Source: Microcella alkalica (GTDB taxonomy: Bacteria > Actinomycetota > Actinomycetes > Actinomycetales > Microbacteriaceae). From it: a stretch of DNA of 64,000 nucleotides. The notes beneath the pieces were generated by a model. The model was given only the letters and a program-made list of their open reading frames with translations. It ran no database searches and was not told the origin of the DNA. This document shows, in pieces, positions 34,158 to 46,644 of this stretch. Every line of letters starts with the position of its first letter. Positions within the stretch are counted from its first letter, which is position 1. Position numbers and translations under genes: made by a program. The DNA is taken from contig NZ_JABUKC010000002.1 of assembly GCF_014595885.1 (NCBI RefSeq), positions 434,001 through 498,000 of the forward strand. Reading direction: 5' to 3'.

Positions 34158-36821
34158 GTGACGGACTCCGGAAAGCCTACTCTGCTCATCGTCGACGGCC
34201 ATTCGCTGGCCTTCCGGGCGTTCTACGCCCTGCCGATCGACAGCTTCGTCACGCACGACGGTCAGCACACGAACGCCATCCACGGCTTCATCTCGATGTT
34301 CTTGGGGCTGCTGGCGAAGGAGAAGCCGACGCACGTCGCGGTCGCCTTCGACATCTCGCGGTTCTCGTTCCGCACGCGCGAGTACGCCGAGTACAAGGGC
34401 ACGCGCGGGGAGACCCCGCCCGAGTTCGTCGGGCAGGTGCCGCTGCTGCAGGAGGCCCTCGCGGCGATGAACGTCACGACCATCACGAAGGAGGACTTCG
34501 AGGCCGACGACATCCTCGCGACGCTCGCTCGCCAGGGCGCCGAGCAGGGCTTCGACGTGCTCGTCGTCTCCGGCGACCGCGACACGATCCAGCTCGTCAA
34601 CGACCGCGTGACCCTGCTCTACCCGAACGCGCGCGGCGTGAGCGAACTCAAGCGCTACGACGCCGAGGCGGTGCGCGAGCGCTACGGCATCGATCCGCAC
34701 CAGTACCCGGAGATCGCGGCGCTCGTCGGCGAGACGAGCGACAACCTGCCGGGCATCGACAAGGTCGGCGAGAAGACCGCCGTGAAGTGGATCACCCAGT
34801 ACGGCTCGCTCGAGAACCTGCTGGCCCACGCCGACGAGATCGGGGGAGTGGTCGGGGCGAACCTGCGCGAGCAGCGCGAGCGCGCGGAGCGCAACCGCCG
34901 CCTCAACCGCCTCGTCGACGACGTCGAGCTGCCGGTGGGGCCGACCGATCTGGAGCGTCGACCGATGGACGTCGGCGCGGTGAAGCGCGTGTTCGAGCGC
35001 CTGCAGTTCCGCACCCTCACCGAGCGGGTGCTGAAGATCGCCGCCGCCGAGGGCGCCGACATGAGCGGTGAGGGCGAGGCGCCGACCGCCGCCGCCGATG
35101 CGCCCCCCGTGCGCACCCTCGTCGACGAAGAGCTGGCAGCGTGGCTGCGCGCCGCCGTCGCGACCGGCGAGCCGATCGCCCTCGTGGTGGATGCCCCGCT
35201 CGGTTCGCTCGAGGGCTTCGGCCTCGCCGCCGGCACCGACACGGTGCACGTGAACTGGGCCGCGGGCCGCCCCGACTACGTCGCGCTCGAGCAGTGGCTC
35301 GCGGGCGGCGATCCCAAGCTCGTCGTCGACGGCAAGCGGGCCACGAGCATCCTCGCCGCCCAGGGCCTGCCGCTCGCGGGCGTGGTGTGGGATGCCTCGC
35401 TCGCCGCCTGGCTCGAGCGCCCGGGGTCGAGCACGCAGTCGCTCGCCGAGCTCGTGGGCAGCATCCTCGGCGAGAGCCTGCCCGAGCCCGACCCGAACCA
35501 GCTCGTGCCCGACACCGCGGCGCTGTCGCCCGCGACCGGTGCCTGGTACCTCGCCCGCATCGTCGCCGCGCAGCGTGAGCGCCTCGCCCCGCCCACGCAG
35601 TCGGTGCTCACGAGCATCGAGCTGCGCGTCACCCCCGTCATCGCCGAGATGGAGCGCACGGGCATCGCGGTCGACCGCGGCCAGCTCACGAGCCTCAACG
35701 CCGAGCTCGGCGAGACCGCCGCCGGGCTCGCCGAGCAGGCCTATGCCGAGATCGGCCGCGAGGTGAACCTCGGCTCGCCCAAGCAGCTGCAGCAGGTGCT
35801 GTTCGACGAGCTCGGCATGCCGAAGACCCGAGCGACGAAGACGGGGTACTCGACCGACGCCGCGGCCCTCGCCGACCTGCAGGAGGCGCATCCGCACCCG
35901 TTCCTCGGCCTGCTGCTGCAGCACCGCGACGCGACGAAGCTGCGGCAGATGGTCGAGACGCTCGAGAAGGCGACGGGCGCTGACGGGCGCATCCACACGA
36001 CGTACGACCAGACCGGCACGACGACGGGCCGCATCTCGTCGACCGACCCCAACCTGCAGAACATCCCCGTCCGCACCGAGGTCGGCCACCGCATCCGCGC
36101 CGCCTTCGTCGCCGGCGAGGGGTACGAGGGGCTGCTCACGGCCGACTACTCGCAGATTGAGATGCGCATCATGGCGCACCTCTCCGGCGACGCGGGGCTC
36201 ATCGAGGCCTTCACCTCGGGAGAAGACCTGCACCGCTTCGTCGGCGCCCGCATCTTCGGCGTCGCGCCCGCCGACGTCACCCCCGAGATGCGCACGAAGG
36301 TCAAGGCGATGAGCTACGGCCTCGCCTACGGGCTGAGCGCCTTCGGCCTGTCGAAGCAGCTGCGCATCTCCAGCGCCGAGGCCAAGCAGCTCATGACCGA
36401 CTACTTCGCGCGCTTCGGCGCCGTGCGCGACTACCTGCGCTCGGTCGTCGCCCAAGCGAAGGAGGACGGCTACACCGAGACGATCTTCGGGCGCCGTCGC
36501 CCCTTCGCCGACCTCAACTCGCCTAACCGCGTGCTGCGCGAGAACGCCGAGCGCGCGGCGCTCAACGCGCCCATCCAGGGCACGGCGGCCGACATCATGA
36601 AGCTCGCGATGATCGGCGTCGCCGACGACCTGCGCGAGCAAGGCCTCGCCTCGCGCATGCTCCTGCAGGTGCACGACGAGCTCGTGTTCGAGGTGGCGCC
36701 CGGCGAGCGCGAGCGACTCGAGGCGATCGTGCGGGCCCGCATGGGCTCGGCCGCCGAGCTCGCCGTGCCGCTCGAGGTGCAGGTGGGCACGGGCCCGAAC
36801 TGGGATGCCGCCGCGCACTAG
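34158..36821 (+). CDS. polA: DNA polymerase I, proofreading domain degenerate
   Basis: The 887-residue repair and Okazaki-fragment polymerase has three parts. The N-terminal 5' nuclease (1-300) has LLIVDGHSLAFRAFYALP, EADDILATLA and the helix-hairpin-helix GIDKVGEKTAVKWI. The 3'-5' exonuclease-like domain (about 320-500) has lost its catalytic acids (VVDAPLG in place of FDTE-type, KLVVDGKR), so no proofreading is expected. The polymerase domain has motif A DYSQIEMRI (Asp663), the O-helix KVKAMSYGLAYG and motif C VHDE (Asp840). Exonuclease loss is common in actinobacterial PolA. The TAG stop is also the first half of the next promoter hexamer. Confidence 0.97.
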   Translation: MTDSGKPTLLIVDGHSLAFRAFYALPIDSFVTHDGQHTNAIHGFISMFLGLLAKEKPTHVAVAFDISRFSFRTREYAEYKGTRGETPPEFVGQVPLLQEALAAMNVTTITKEDFEADDILATLARQGAEQGFDVLVVSGDRDTIQLVNDRVTLLYPNARGVSELKRYDAEAVRERYGIDPHQYPEIAALVGETSDNLPGIDKVGEKTAVKWITQYGSLENLLAHADEIGGVVGANLREQRERAERNRRLNRLVDDVELPVGPTDLERRPMDVGAVKRVFERLQFRTLTERVLKIAAAEGADMSGEGEAPTAAADAPPVRTLVDEELAAWLRAAVATGEPIALVVDAPLGSLEGFGLAAGTDTVHVNWAAGRPDYVALEQWLAGGDPKLVVDGKRATSILAAQGLPLAGVVWDASLAAWLERPGSSTQSLAELVGSILGESLPEPDPNQLVPDTAALSPATGAWYLARIVAAQRERLAPPTQSVLTSIELRVTPVIAEMERTGIAVDRGQLTSLNAELGETAAGLAEQAYAEIGREVNLGSPKQLQQVLFDELGMPKTRATKTGYSTDAAALADLQEAHPHPFLGLLLQHRDATKLRQMVETLEKATGADGRIHTTYDQTGTTTGRISSTDPNLQNIPVRTEVGHRIRAAFVAGEGYEGLLTADYSQIEMRIMAHLSGDAGLIEAFTSGEDLHRFVGARIFGVAPADVTPEMRTKVKAMSYGLAYGLSAFGLSKQLRISSAEAKQLMTDYFARFGAVRDYLRSVVAQAKEDGYTETIFGRRRPFADLNSPNRVLRENAERAALNAPIQGTAADIMKLAMIGVADDLREQGLASRMLLQVHDELVFEVAPGERERLEAIVRARMGSAAELAVPLEVQVGTGPNWDAAAH

Positions 36822-36824
36822 GCT
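36819..36824 (+). promoter_or_regulatory. TAGGCT -10 element overlapping the polA stop
   Basis: TAGGCT begins with the polA stop codon and ends 7 bases before the ATG of the DUF885 gene, predicting a leaderless mRNA. No ribosome binding site is visible there, which agrees. Confidence 0.55.
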
Positions 36825-36831
36825 CGCCTGC

Positions 36832-38496
36832 ATGACTGACAACGCCGCCAGCCGCCAGCCCACCGAGGTCGACACGATCGCCGAGGAGTGGGTCGCCACC
36901 CTGGTCTCCCTGAGCCCCGAGCTCGCCACCTACATCGGTGCCGACGGGAAGCTCGACGAGTACCAGGACTACTCGCCCGCCGGGCGCGAGCGCTCGCTCG
37001 CCGCGAGCCGCGAGATGCTCGCGAAGCTCGAGGCCGCCACCCCCGTCGACGACACCGACCGGGTCACGATCGCCGACATGTCGGCGGAGATCCGGCTCGA
37101 GCTCGAGCTCGCGGAGGCGGGGTGGGATGCGCGCGACCTCAACGTGCTCGCCTCACCCGCGCAGGGCATCCGCGAGATCTACGACCTCATGCCGACCGCG
37201 ACGGAGGCCGACTGGGAGATCATCGCCCGCAAGCTGACTCGCGTCGGCGAGGCGCTCGAGGGCTACGCCGAGACCCTCCGCGAGGGCGTCGCGAAGGGCA
37301 ACCCGCCCGCCATCCGCCAGGTGCGCGAGGTGCTCACGCAGGTGCGCACGAACGCCGCCCGTGACGGCTTCTTCGCCGAGTTCACCGGCGCCGCCGAGGT
37401 GCCCGAGAGCCTCAAGAAGCAGCTCGCCGACGCCGCCGAGCAGGCCGCCGACGCCTACGGCCGCTTCGGCGACTTCCTCGAGCACGAGCTCGCTCCCGCC
37501 GCGCGCGAGGAGGACGCGGTCGGGCGCGAGCTGTACTCGCTGCTCTCCCGCAAGTTCCTCGGGGCCACGATCGACCTCGACGAGACCTACGAGTGGGGCA
37601 TCGAGGAGCTCCGCCGCATGGTGGAGGAGCAGACCCGCATCGCGAACGAGATCCTGCCCGGCGCGAGCGTCGAGGAGGCCATCGCCCACCTCGAGCAGGA
37701 CGAGTCGCGCAAGCTGCACGGCCGCGATGAGCTGCAGCGCTGGATGCAGCAGCTCAGCGACACCGCGGTGGAGGAGCTCTCGCGCACTCACTTCGAGATC
37801 CCCGAGCCGGTCAAGGCGCTCGAGTGCATGATCGCCCCGACGCCCGGCGGCGCCATCTACTACACGGGCCCCACCGACGACTTCTCGCGGCCGGGCCGCA
37901 TGTGGTGGTCGATCCCGGAGGGCGTCGACTCGTTCGACACCTGGCGCGAGACGACCACGGTCTACCACGAGGGCGTTCCCGGCCACCACCTGCAGATCGG
38001 GCAGGCCGTCTACAACCGCGCGCAGCTCAACTCGTGGCGTCGACTGCTCGCCGGCACGAGCGGTCACGCCGAGGGCTGGGCCCTCTACGCCGAGCGCCTC
38101 ATGGAGGAGCTCGGCTACCTCGACGACCCGGCCGACCGCCTCGGCATGCTCGACGGCCAGCGCATGCGCGCCGCCCGTGTCGTGCTCGACATCGGCGTGC
38201 ACCTGGGCAAGATCCACCCCGAGACCGGCGAGGTCTGGACGAGCGAGGACGCCTTCGCGTTCATGCGGAGGAACGTCAACATGAACGACGGCTTCGTGCA
38301 GTTCGAGGTCAATCGCTACCTCGGCTGGCCGGGTCAGGCGCCCTCGTACAAGGTCGGCCAGCGCATCTGGGAGCAGATCCGCGACGAGGTGAAGGCCCGC
38401 GAGGGGGCGGCGTTCTCGAACAAGGCGTTCCACAAGCGCGCGCTCGACCTCGGCGGCGTCGGGCTCGACACGCTGAAGTCGGCGCTGCTGGGCTGA
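36832..38496 (+). CDS. DUF885 family predicted metallopeptidase
   Basis: This 554-residue soluble protein lacks a signal peptide. The DUF885 signature YHEGVPGHHLQIGQ gives His379, Glu380 and the GHH at 384-386, similar to the HExxH zinc site of metallopeptidases. GHAEGWALYAERLMEELGY and the C-terminal YLGWPGQAPSYKVGQ are also family hallmarks. Proteins of this family are suspected carboxypeptidase-like enzymes, but the substrate is unknown. The ATG at 36832 is chosen because TAGGCT lies 7 bases upstream; an earlier ATG at 36805 would lie within polA. Confidence 0.88.
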   Translation: MTDNAASRQPTEVDTIAEEWVATLVSLSPELATYIGADGKLDEYQDYSPAGRERSLAASREMLAKLEAATPVDDTDRVTIADMSAEIRLELELAEAGWDARDLNVLASPAQGIREIYDLMPTATEADWEIIARKLTRVGEALEGYAETLREGVAKGNPPAIRQVREVLTQVRTNAARDGFFAEFTGAAEVPESLKKQLADAAEQAADAYGRFGDFLEHELAPAAREEDAVGRELYSLLSRKFLGATIDLDETYEWGIEELRRMVEEQTRIANEILPGASVEEAIAHLEQDESRKLHGRDELQRWMQQLSDTAVEELSRTHFEIPEPVKALECMIAPTPGGAIYYTGPTDDFSRPGRMWWSIPEGVDSFDTWRETTTVYHEGVPGHHLQIGQAVYNRAQLNSWRRLLAGTSGHAEGWALYAERLMEELGYLDDPADRLGMLDGQRMRAARVVLDIGVHLGKIHPETGEVWTSEDAFAFMRRNVNMNDGFVQFEVNRYLGWPGQAPSYKVGQRIWEQIRDEVKAREGAAFSNKAFHKRALDLGGVGLDTLKSALLG

Positions 38497-38532
38497 GTCG
38501 CCGCGCGCACCGGCGCCGAGCATCCGCTCACC

Positions 38533-38570
38533 GCTGCGGCCCCGTCGTTCACGATCGGCGGGGCCGCAGC
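38533..38570 (+). terminator. 12-bp hairpin after the DUF885 gene
   Basis: GCTGCGGCCCCG (38533-38544) pairs perfectly with CGGGGCCGCAGC (38559-38570) around a 14-base loop. There is no T-run. It lies 37 bases after the stop codon and just before the rpsA promoter, so it probably insulates the two genes. Confidence 0.65.
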
Positions 38571-38585
38571 CGTGCGGTCGCGTGT

Positions 38586-38614
38586 TTGCCGGAGGAGTGG
38601 CGGAACGATAGGGT
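38586..38614 (+). promoter_or_regulatory. vegetative promoter of rpsA
   Basis: TTGCCG (38586-38591) and TAGGGT (38609-38614) are separated by 17 bases, the best -35/-10 pair in the window. Transcription from about 38621 would give rpsA a leader of roughly 100 bases, room for autoregulation by S1, as is known in other bacteria. Confidence 0.6.
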
Positions 38615-38719
38615 GGAGGGTCGCCATTCTGGCGTCGTTCTGTCCGTTCGCCCGGACGACATCTTCCAGCATCACGTCGCACCGGGCCCGATCCATGTCC
38701 GCATCGGAGCAACCACTAC

Positions 38720-40162
38720 ATGACCACCGTAACGACCAAGGCCCCCAAGCAGATCGCCATCAACGACATCGGCTCTGCTGAAGACTTCCTGGCCGCGGTC
38801 GAGCAGACCCTGAAGTTCTTCAACGACGGCGACCTCATCGAGGGCACCGTGGTGAAGATCGACCGCGACGAGGTCCTCCTCGACGTCGGCTACAAGACCG
38901 AGGGCGTCATCCCCTCGCGCGAGCTCTCCATCAAGCACGACGTCGACCCCGCAGAGGTTGTCTCGGTCGGCGACACCGTCGAGGCGCTCGTCCTCCAGAA
39001 GGAGGACAAGGAGGGTCGCCTCATCCTGTCGAAGAAGCGCGCCCAGTACGAGCGCGCCTGGGGCGACGTGGAGAAGATCAAGGAGGCCGACGGTGTCGTG
39101 ACCGGTCAGGTCATCGAGGTCGTCAAGGGCGGCCTGATCGTCGACATCGGCCTCCGCGGCTTCCTCCCCGCCTCGCTCATCGAGCTGCGCCGCGTGCGCG
39201 ACCTCACGCCGTACCTCGGCCAGGAGCTCGAGGCGAAGATCCTCGAGCTCGACAAGAACCGCAACAACGTGGTGCTCTCGCGCCGTGCGCTGCTCGAGCA
39301 GACGCAGTCGGAGAGCCGCACGACGTTCCTCAACAACCTCGCCAAGGGCCAGGTGCGCAAGGGCGTCGTGTCGTCGATCGTCAACTTCGGCGCGTTCGTC
39401 GACCTCGGCGGCGTGGACGGCCTCGTGCACGTCTCCGAGCTGTCGTGGAAGCACATCGAGCACGCCAGCGAGGTCGTCGAGGTCGGCCAGGAGGTCACCG
39501 TCGAGATCCTCGAGGTCGACCTCGAGCGCGAGCGCGTGTCGCTGTCGCTCAAGGCGACGCAGGAGGACCCGTGGCAGGTCTTCGCCCGCACGCACGCGAT
39601 CGGTCAGGTCGCGCCGGGCAAGGTCACCAAGCTCGTCCCCTTCGGTGCGTTCGTCCGCGTCGCCGACGGCATCGAGGGCCTCGTGCACATCTCGGAGCTG
39701 TCGGGCAAGCACGTCGAACTCGCCGAGCAGATCGTGTCGGTCGGCGACGAGGTGTTCGTCAAGGTCATCGACATCGACCTCGACCGTCGCCGCATCTCGC
39801 TGAGCCTCAAGCAGGCCAACGAGGGCGTCGACCCCGAGGGCACCGAGTTCGACCCCGCCGTGTACGGCATGCCGACCGAGTACGACGAGGCCGGCAACTA
39901 CAAGTACCCCGAGGGCTTCGACCCGGAGTCGGGCGAGTGGAAGGAAGGCTTCGAGGAGCAGCGCGCGAAGTGGGAGCAGGACTACGCTGCCGCCCAGTCG
40001 CGCTGGGAGGCTCACAAGAAGCAGGTCGCCGCGGCTCTCGCCGAGGAGGCCACCCTCGACCTCCCCGGTGGCTCGAGCTTCACCTCGGAGTCGAGCACGG
40101 GCGGCACCCTCGCCGACGACGAGTCGCTCGCCGCGCTGCGCGAGAAGCTCGCCGGCAACTGA
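38720..40162 (+). CDS. rpsA: 30S ribosomal protein S1
   Basis: The 480-residue protein has four S1 RNA-binding domains at about 35-105, 120-190, 205-280 and 290-370 (e.g. GLIVDIGLRGFLP and VNFGAFVDLGGVDGLVHVSELSW). An acidic, Trp- and Glu-rich tail follows. This is the usual actinobacterial four-domain form, two fewer than in E. coli. S1 helps recruit structured or leadered mRNAs to the 30S subunit. It stands alone, with a promoter before and a strong terminator after. Confidence 0.97.
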   Translation: MTTVTTKAPKQIAINDIGSAEDFLAAVEQTLKFFNDGDLIEGTVVKIDRDEVLLDVGYKTEGVIPSRELSIKHDVDPAEVVSVGDTVEALVLQKEDKEGRLILSKKRAQYERAWGDVEKIKEADGVVTGQVIEVVKGGLIVDIGLRGFLPASLIELRRVRDLTPYLGQELEAKILELDKNRNNVVLSRRALLEQTQSESRTTFLNNLAKGQVRKGVVSSIVNFGAFVDLGGVDGLVHVSELSWKHIEHASEVVEVGQEVTVEILEVDLERERVSLSLKATQEDPWQVFARTHAIGQVAPGKVTKLVPFGAFVRVADGIEGLVHISELSGKHVELAEQIVSVGDEVFVKVIDIDLDRRRISLSLKQANEGVDPEGTEFDPAVYGMPTEYDEAGNYKYPEGFDPESGEWKEGFEEQRAKWEQDYAAAQSRWEAHKKQVAAALAEEATLDLPGGSSFTSESSTGGTLADDESLAALREKLAGN

Positions 40163-40180
40163 CGCCAGCAGGTTCGTGAG

Positions 40181-40210
40181 CGGGCCGTCCTCCTTCGGGA
40201 GGGCGGCCCG
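40181..40210 (+). terminator. intrinsic terminator of rpsA
   Basis: CGGGCCGTCCTCC (40181-40193) pairs with GGAGGGCGGCCCG (40198-40210), one G-T wobble, around a TTCG tetraloop, and is followed by TTCCGCGTTCTC. It lies between the convergent rpsA and DUF4126 genes. Confidence 0.85.
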
Positions 40211-40261
40211 TTCCGCGTTCTCGGCTCCCCTCCGCATCGCGCCGACGGGGGATGCCCGGCT

Positions 40262-40858
40262 TCAGCGCTGCTCGACGGAGAGCCGGCGCCGCCGCGCTCG
40301 GGCGAGCAGCACCGGCAGGGCGATGACTAGGCCGAGCAGCGCCACGACCACGAGCACGGGCACGACGATCGCGAGGATGCTGAATCCGACCGCGCCGATG
40401 TCCTCCACGGTCGACAGCACGGGTGCCGCGGCGCCCCCCGTGAGCGCGTTCGCGGCCGGTCGCGCCGCCATCTTGAGGCCGTGCACGACGAGCGCGATGA
40501 CGACGCCCGCGGCGATCGGCACCCACTGCTGCGAGGCGAGGAAGGCCTCGGGGTCGGTCACGGCGACGGTCTGCGCACCGCTTCCGGAGCCGAAGACGAT
40601 GCCGCCAGCGGCGGGGCGCACGATCGTCTGCAGCCAGTCGTTGATCGAGTCGACGGCGGGGATCTTGTCCGCGACCACCTCGATCACGAGCAGCACGGCG
40701 AGGATGCCCAGCACCCACTCGTTCTCCAGCCACGCCCAGCCCGCGGGCAGCTGCACGACGTCGGTGAACCGCCCGGCGAGCCCGAGCAGCAGCAGCGGGA
40801 TGTACGCGTTGAGCCCGGCCGCGACGGCGAGACCGGTGCCGGTGAGGGCTTCGAGCAC
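40262..40858 (-). CDS. DUF4126 family membrane protein
   Basis: This 198-residue protein has about five membrane segments. The family-typical opening is GTGLAVAAGLNAYIPLLLLGL, with a conserved middle around DKIPAVDSINDWLQTIVRPAAGG. The function is unknown. The GTG start is firmly placed by a perfect AGGAGG five bases upstream on that strand. It is convergent with rpsA and divergent from coaE. Confidence 0.85.
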   Translation of the reverse strand: MLEALTGTGLAVAAGLNAYIPLLLLGLAGRFTDVVQLPAGWAWLENEWVLGILAVLLVIEVVADKIPAVDSINDWLQTIVRPAAGGIVFGSGSGAQTVAVTDPEAFLASQQWVPIAAGVVIALVVHGLKMAARPAANALTGGAAAPVLSTVEDIGAVGFSILAIVVPVLVVVALLGLVIALPVLLARARRRRLSVEQR

Positions 40859-40885
40859 GGTGGCCTCCTGGTCGACTGTGCGGTC

Positions 40886-40891
40886 ATGGTA
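40886..40891 (-). promoter_or_regulatory. candidate -10 element for the DUF4126 gene
   Basis: On the complementary strand TACCAT (40891 to 40886) fits TANNNT and would start an mRNA with a leader of about 21 bases that includes the AGGAGG ribosome binding site. Confidence 0.4.
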
Positions 40892-40919
40892 CTCGCCGCT
40901 CGGGCGCCCGTCACCGGGC

Positions 40920-40925
40920 TAGGGT
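40920..40925 (+). promoter_or_regulatory. candidate -10 element for coaE
   Basis: TAGGGT ends exactly six bases before the coaE GTG, predicting a leaderless mRNA. Unlike polA, uvrB and uvrA it lacks the TGTCGG box 8 bases upstream. Confidence 0.6.
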
Positions 40926-40931
40926 CGAGGG

Positions 40932-41552
40932 GTGGAGGTCATCGGACTCACGGGCGGCATCGCCGCCGGCAAGTCGGCGGTCGCGGCGCGGCTCGCCGAG
41001 CACGGGGCAGTCGTCATCGACGCCGATCAGCTGGCGCGCGAGGCGGTCGAGCCGGGCAGCCCGGGGCTCGCAGCGGTCGTCGATCGCTTCGGCGAGGGGA
41101 TGCTCGCCCCCGACGGTTCCCTCGATCGCGCGCGGCTTGGCGCGCTGATCTTCGGCGACGAGCAGGCGCGGCTCGCGCTCAACGCGATCGTGCACCCGGA
41201 GGTCCGGCGGCTGTACCGCGAGCACGTCGAGGCGGCCTTCGCGGCGAACCCCGACGCGATCGTCGTCTACGACGTCCCGCTGCTCGCCGAGGCCAGGGCC
41301 GCCGACGAGTTCGCGCTCATCGTGGTCGTCGACGCTCCGCCGGAGGTGCGGCTCGAGCGTCTGGTGAGCCTGCGCGGCCTGCCGCGCGAGCAGGCCGAGG
41401 CGCGCATCCGCTCCCAGGCCCCCGACGAGGAGCGTCGGGCGATGGCCGATGTCGTGATCGACGCAGGCGGCACCCTCGAGCACACCCTGGAGCAGGTCGA
41501 CGCGCTGTGGGAGCGCCTGGTCGCCCAGCGCGCTGTCGGAGGTCGCTCCTAG
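40932..41552 (+). CDS. coaE: dephospho-CoA kinase
   Basis: The 206-residue P-loop kinase phosphorylates dephospho-CoA, the last step of CoA synthesis. The Walker A motif is GGIAAGKSAVAARL (residues 7-20); VVIDADQLAREAVEPG and VYDVPLLAEARA are also conserved. It lacks the C-terminal GrpB-like extension found in mycobacterial CoaE. The GTG start follows TAGGGT by six bases, and the TAG stop is part of the uvrB promoter hexamer. Confidence 0.95.
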   Translation: MEVIGLTGGIAAGKSAVAARLAEHGAVVIDADQLAREAVEPGSPGLAAVVDRFGEGMLAPDGSLDRARLGALIFGDEQARLALNAIVHPEVRRLYREHVEAAFAANPDAIVVYDVPLLAEARAADEFALIVVVDAPPEVRLERLVSLRGLPREQAEARIRSQAPDEERRAMADVVIDAGGTLEHTLEQVDALWERLVAQRAVGGRS

Positions 41553-41555
41553 GCT
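41534..41555 (+). promoter_or_regulatory. PafBC-type DNA-damage promoter of uvrB
   Basis: TGTCGGAG (41534-41541), 8 bases, then TAGGCT (41550-41555) and the uvrB ATG 6 bases later: the same box, spacing and start distance as at polA. The motif lies in the last codons of coaE and its TAG is the coaE stop. GGGAGG touches the ATG, too close to act as a normal ribosome binding site, so a leaderless mRNA is likely. Confidence 0.6.
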
Positions 41556-41561
41556 GGGAGG

Positions 41562-43634
41562 ATGCAGCCCACGAGGTCCGTCCGCCCCTTCGAGGTCGTC
41601 AGCGAGTACCAGCCGAGCGGCGACCAGCCGCAGGCGATCGCCGAGCTCGCGGCCCGCATCAACGCCGGCGAGACCGACGTCGTGCTGCTCGGCGCGACGG
41701 GCACCGGCAAATCGGCGACGACCGCGTGGCTCATCGAGCAGGTGCAGCGCCCGACGCTCGTGCTCGCGCACAACAAGACGCTCGCCGCCCAGCTCGCGAC
41801 GGAGTTCCGCGAGCTGCTGCCGCACAACGCGGTGGAGTACTTCGTCTCGTACTACGACTACTACCAACCCGAGGCCTACGTGCCGCAGACCGACACCTTC
41901 ATCGAGAAAGACAGCTCGGTCAACGCCGAGGTCGAGCGGCTGCGGCACTCGACGACGAACTCGCTGCTGAGCCGCCGCGACGTCGTCGTGGTCTCGACGG
42001 TCTCGTGCATCTACGGCCTCGGTGCGGCAGAGGAGTACCTCGACGCGATGGTCGCCCTCCAGGTGGGCGAGCGCATCTCGCGGGATGCCCTCATCCGCCG
42101 CTTCGTCGGCATGCAGTACCAGCGCAACGACATCGACTTCTCGCGCGGCAAGTTCCGCGTGCGCGGCGACACGATCGAGATCATCCCGATGTACGAAGAG
42201 CTGGCGATCCGCATCGAGATGTTCGGCGACGAGATCGAGGCGCTCTACGCGCTGCATCCGCTCACGGGCGACGTCATGAAGACGCTCGACGCCGTGTCGG
42301 TCTTCCCGGCAACGCACTACGCGGCCTCGCCTGACACGATGCAGCGCGCGATCGTGACCATCAAGGAGGAGCTCGAGCTGCGCCTGGCCGAGCTCGAGCG
42401 GCAGGGCAAGCTCCTGGAGGCGCAGCGCCTGCGCATGCGCACGACGTACGACATCGAGATGATGGAGCAGATCGGGTTCTGCAACGGCATCGAGAACTAC
42501 TCCCGTCACATCGACGGGCGCGCCCCGGGCGAGCCGCCGAATTGCCTGCTCGACTACTTCCCGGAGGATTTCCTCGTCGTCATCGACGAGAGTCACGTCA
42601 CGGTGCCGCAGATCGGCGCGATGTACGAGGGCGACGCGAGTCGCAAGCGCACGCTCGTCGAGCACGGCTTCCGGCTGCCGAGCGCGCTCGACAACCGTCC
42701 GCTGCGGTGGGAGGAGTTCCTGGAGCGCACGGGTCAGAAGGTCTACCTCTCGGCCACCCCCGGCAAGTACGAGCTCGGCATCACCGACTCGGTGGTCGAG
42801 CAGATCATCCGCCCGACGGGCCTCGTCGACCCGGAGATCGTCGTGAAGCCCAGCGCGGGCCAGATCGACGACCTCCTCGAGCAGATCCGGCTGCGCGTCG
42901 AGCGCGACGAGCGCGTGCTCGTCACGACGCTCACGAAGAAGATGGCGGAGGAGCTCACCGACTTCCTCACCGAGGCCGGCGTGCGGGTGCGCTACCTGCA
43001 CTCGGACGTCGACACGCTGCGCCGCGTCGAGCTGCTGAGCGAGCTGCGGCAGGGCGTCTACGACGTGCTCGTCGGCATCAATCTCCTGCGCGAGGGGCTC
43101 GACCTGCCGGAGGTGTCGCTCGTGGCGATCCTCGACGCCGACAAGGAGGGGTTCCTGCGCTCGGCGACGTCGCTCATCCAGACGATCGGTCGTGCCGCGC
43201 GCAACGTGTCGGGCTCGGTGCACATGTACGCCGACGTCGTGACGCCGTCGATGGCGCAGGCGATCGACGAGACCAACCGGCGCCGCGACAAGCAGATCGC
43301 CTACAACGTGGCGCACGGCATCGACCCGACGCCGCTGCGCAAGCGCATCGCGGACATCACCGACCAGCTCGCGCGCGAGGGCGCCGACACCGCGGCGCTG
43401 CTCGCGCAGCGGGGGAGCAGCGCGGGCCGCAAGGCACCGACGCCGCGGGCGCCGCGCGAGGGTCGCGCGGCCGAGGGCGCCGCCGAGCTCGAGGGCATCA
43501 TCGCCGATCTCGACGCCCAGATGCGCACCGCGGCCGCCGAGCTGAAGTTCGAGCTCGCGGCCCGACTCCGCGACGAGGTGCAGGAGCTCAAGAAGGAGCT
43601 GCGCCAGATGGTCGAGGCTGGCCACGTGCGCTGA
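41562..43634 (+). CDS. uvrB: excinuclease ABC subunit B
   Basis: The 690-residue damage-verifying helicase of nucleotide excision repair is complete. Walker A is [15 protein letters not shown], the beta-hairpin region is [21 protein letters not shown], the DEAD-like box is VVIDESHVT, and later helicase motifs include [19 protein letters not shown] and QTIGRAARN. The C-terminal UVR domain (about 645-685) binds UvrC. It forms a cluster with uvrA and uvrC downstream. Confidence 0.98.
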   Translation: MQPTRSVRPFEVVSEYQPSGDQPQAIAELAARINAGETDVVLLGATGTGKSATTAWLIEQVQRPTLVLAHNKTLAAQLATEFRELLPHNAVEYFVSYYDYYQPEAYVPQTDTFIEKDSSVNAEVERLRHSTTNSLLSRRDVVVVSTVSCIYGLGAAEEYLDAMVALQVGERISRDALIRRFVGMQYQRNDIDFSRGKFRVRGDTIEIIPMYEELAIRIEMFGDEIEALYALHPLTGDVMKTLDAVSVFPATHYAASPDTMQRAIVTIKEELELRLAELERQGKLLEAQRLRMRTTYDIEMMEQIGFCNGIENYSRHIDGRAPGEPPNCLLDYFPEDFLVVIDESHVTVPQIGAMYEGDASRKRTLVEHGFRLPSALDNRPLRWEEFLERTGQKVYLSATPGKYELGITDSVVEQIIRPTGLVDPEIVVKPSAGQIDDLLEQIRLRVERDERVLVTTLTKKMAEELTDFLTEAGVRVRYLHSDVDTLRRVELLSELRQGVYDVLVGINLLREGLDLPEVSLVAILDADKEGFLRSATSLIQTIGRAARNVSGSVHMYADVVTPSMAQAIDETNRRRDKQIAYNVAHGIDPTPLRKRIADITDQLAREGADTAALLAQRGSSAGRKAPTPRAPREGRAAEGAAELEGIIADLDAQMRTAAAELKFELAARLRDEVQELKKELRQMVEAGHVR

Positions 43635-43718
43635 CCTATAAGGCAAAGGAGTGAGGCGTTCCCGCATCGTTCCGAGCGGTCGCTCGTCGCACGTCGGCGA
43701 CCTGCGCTCCGGGAGGAA

Positions 43719-43740
43719 TGTCGGGGGCCGCACCTAGAAT
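43719..43740 (+). promoter_or_regulatory. PafBC-type DNA-damage promoter of uvrA
   Basis: TGTCGGGG (43719-43726), 8 bases, then TAGAAT (43735-43740), with a GTG 7 bases later at 43748. This is the third occurrence of the same arrangement, again before an excision-repair gene. It overlaps an in-frame ATG at 43718 that should therefore not be used as start. Confidence 0.55.
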
Positions 43741-43747
43741 GACGCGA

Positions 43748-46633
<2,886 letters not shown>

Positions 46634-46644
46634 TCCGGAGCGCC

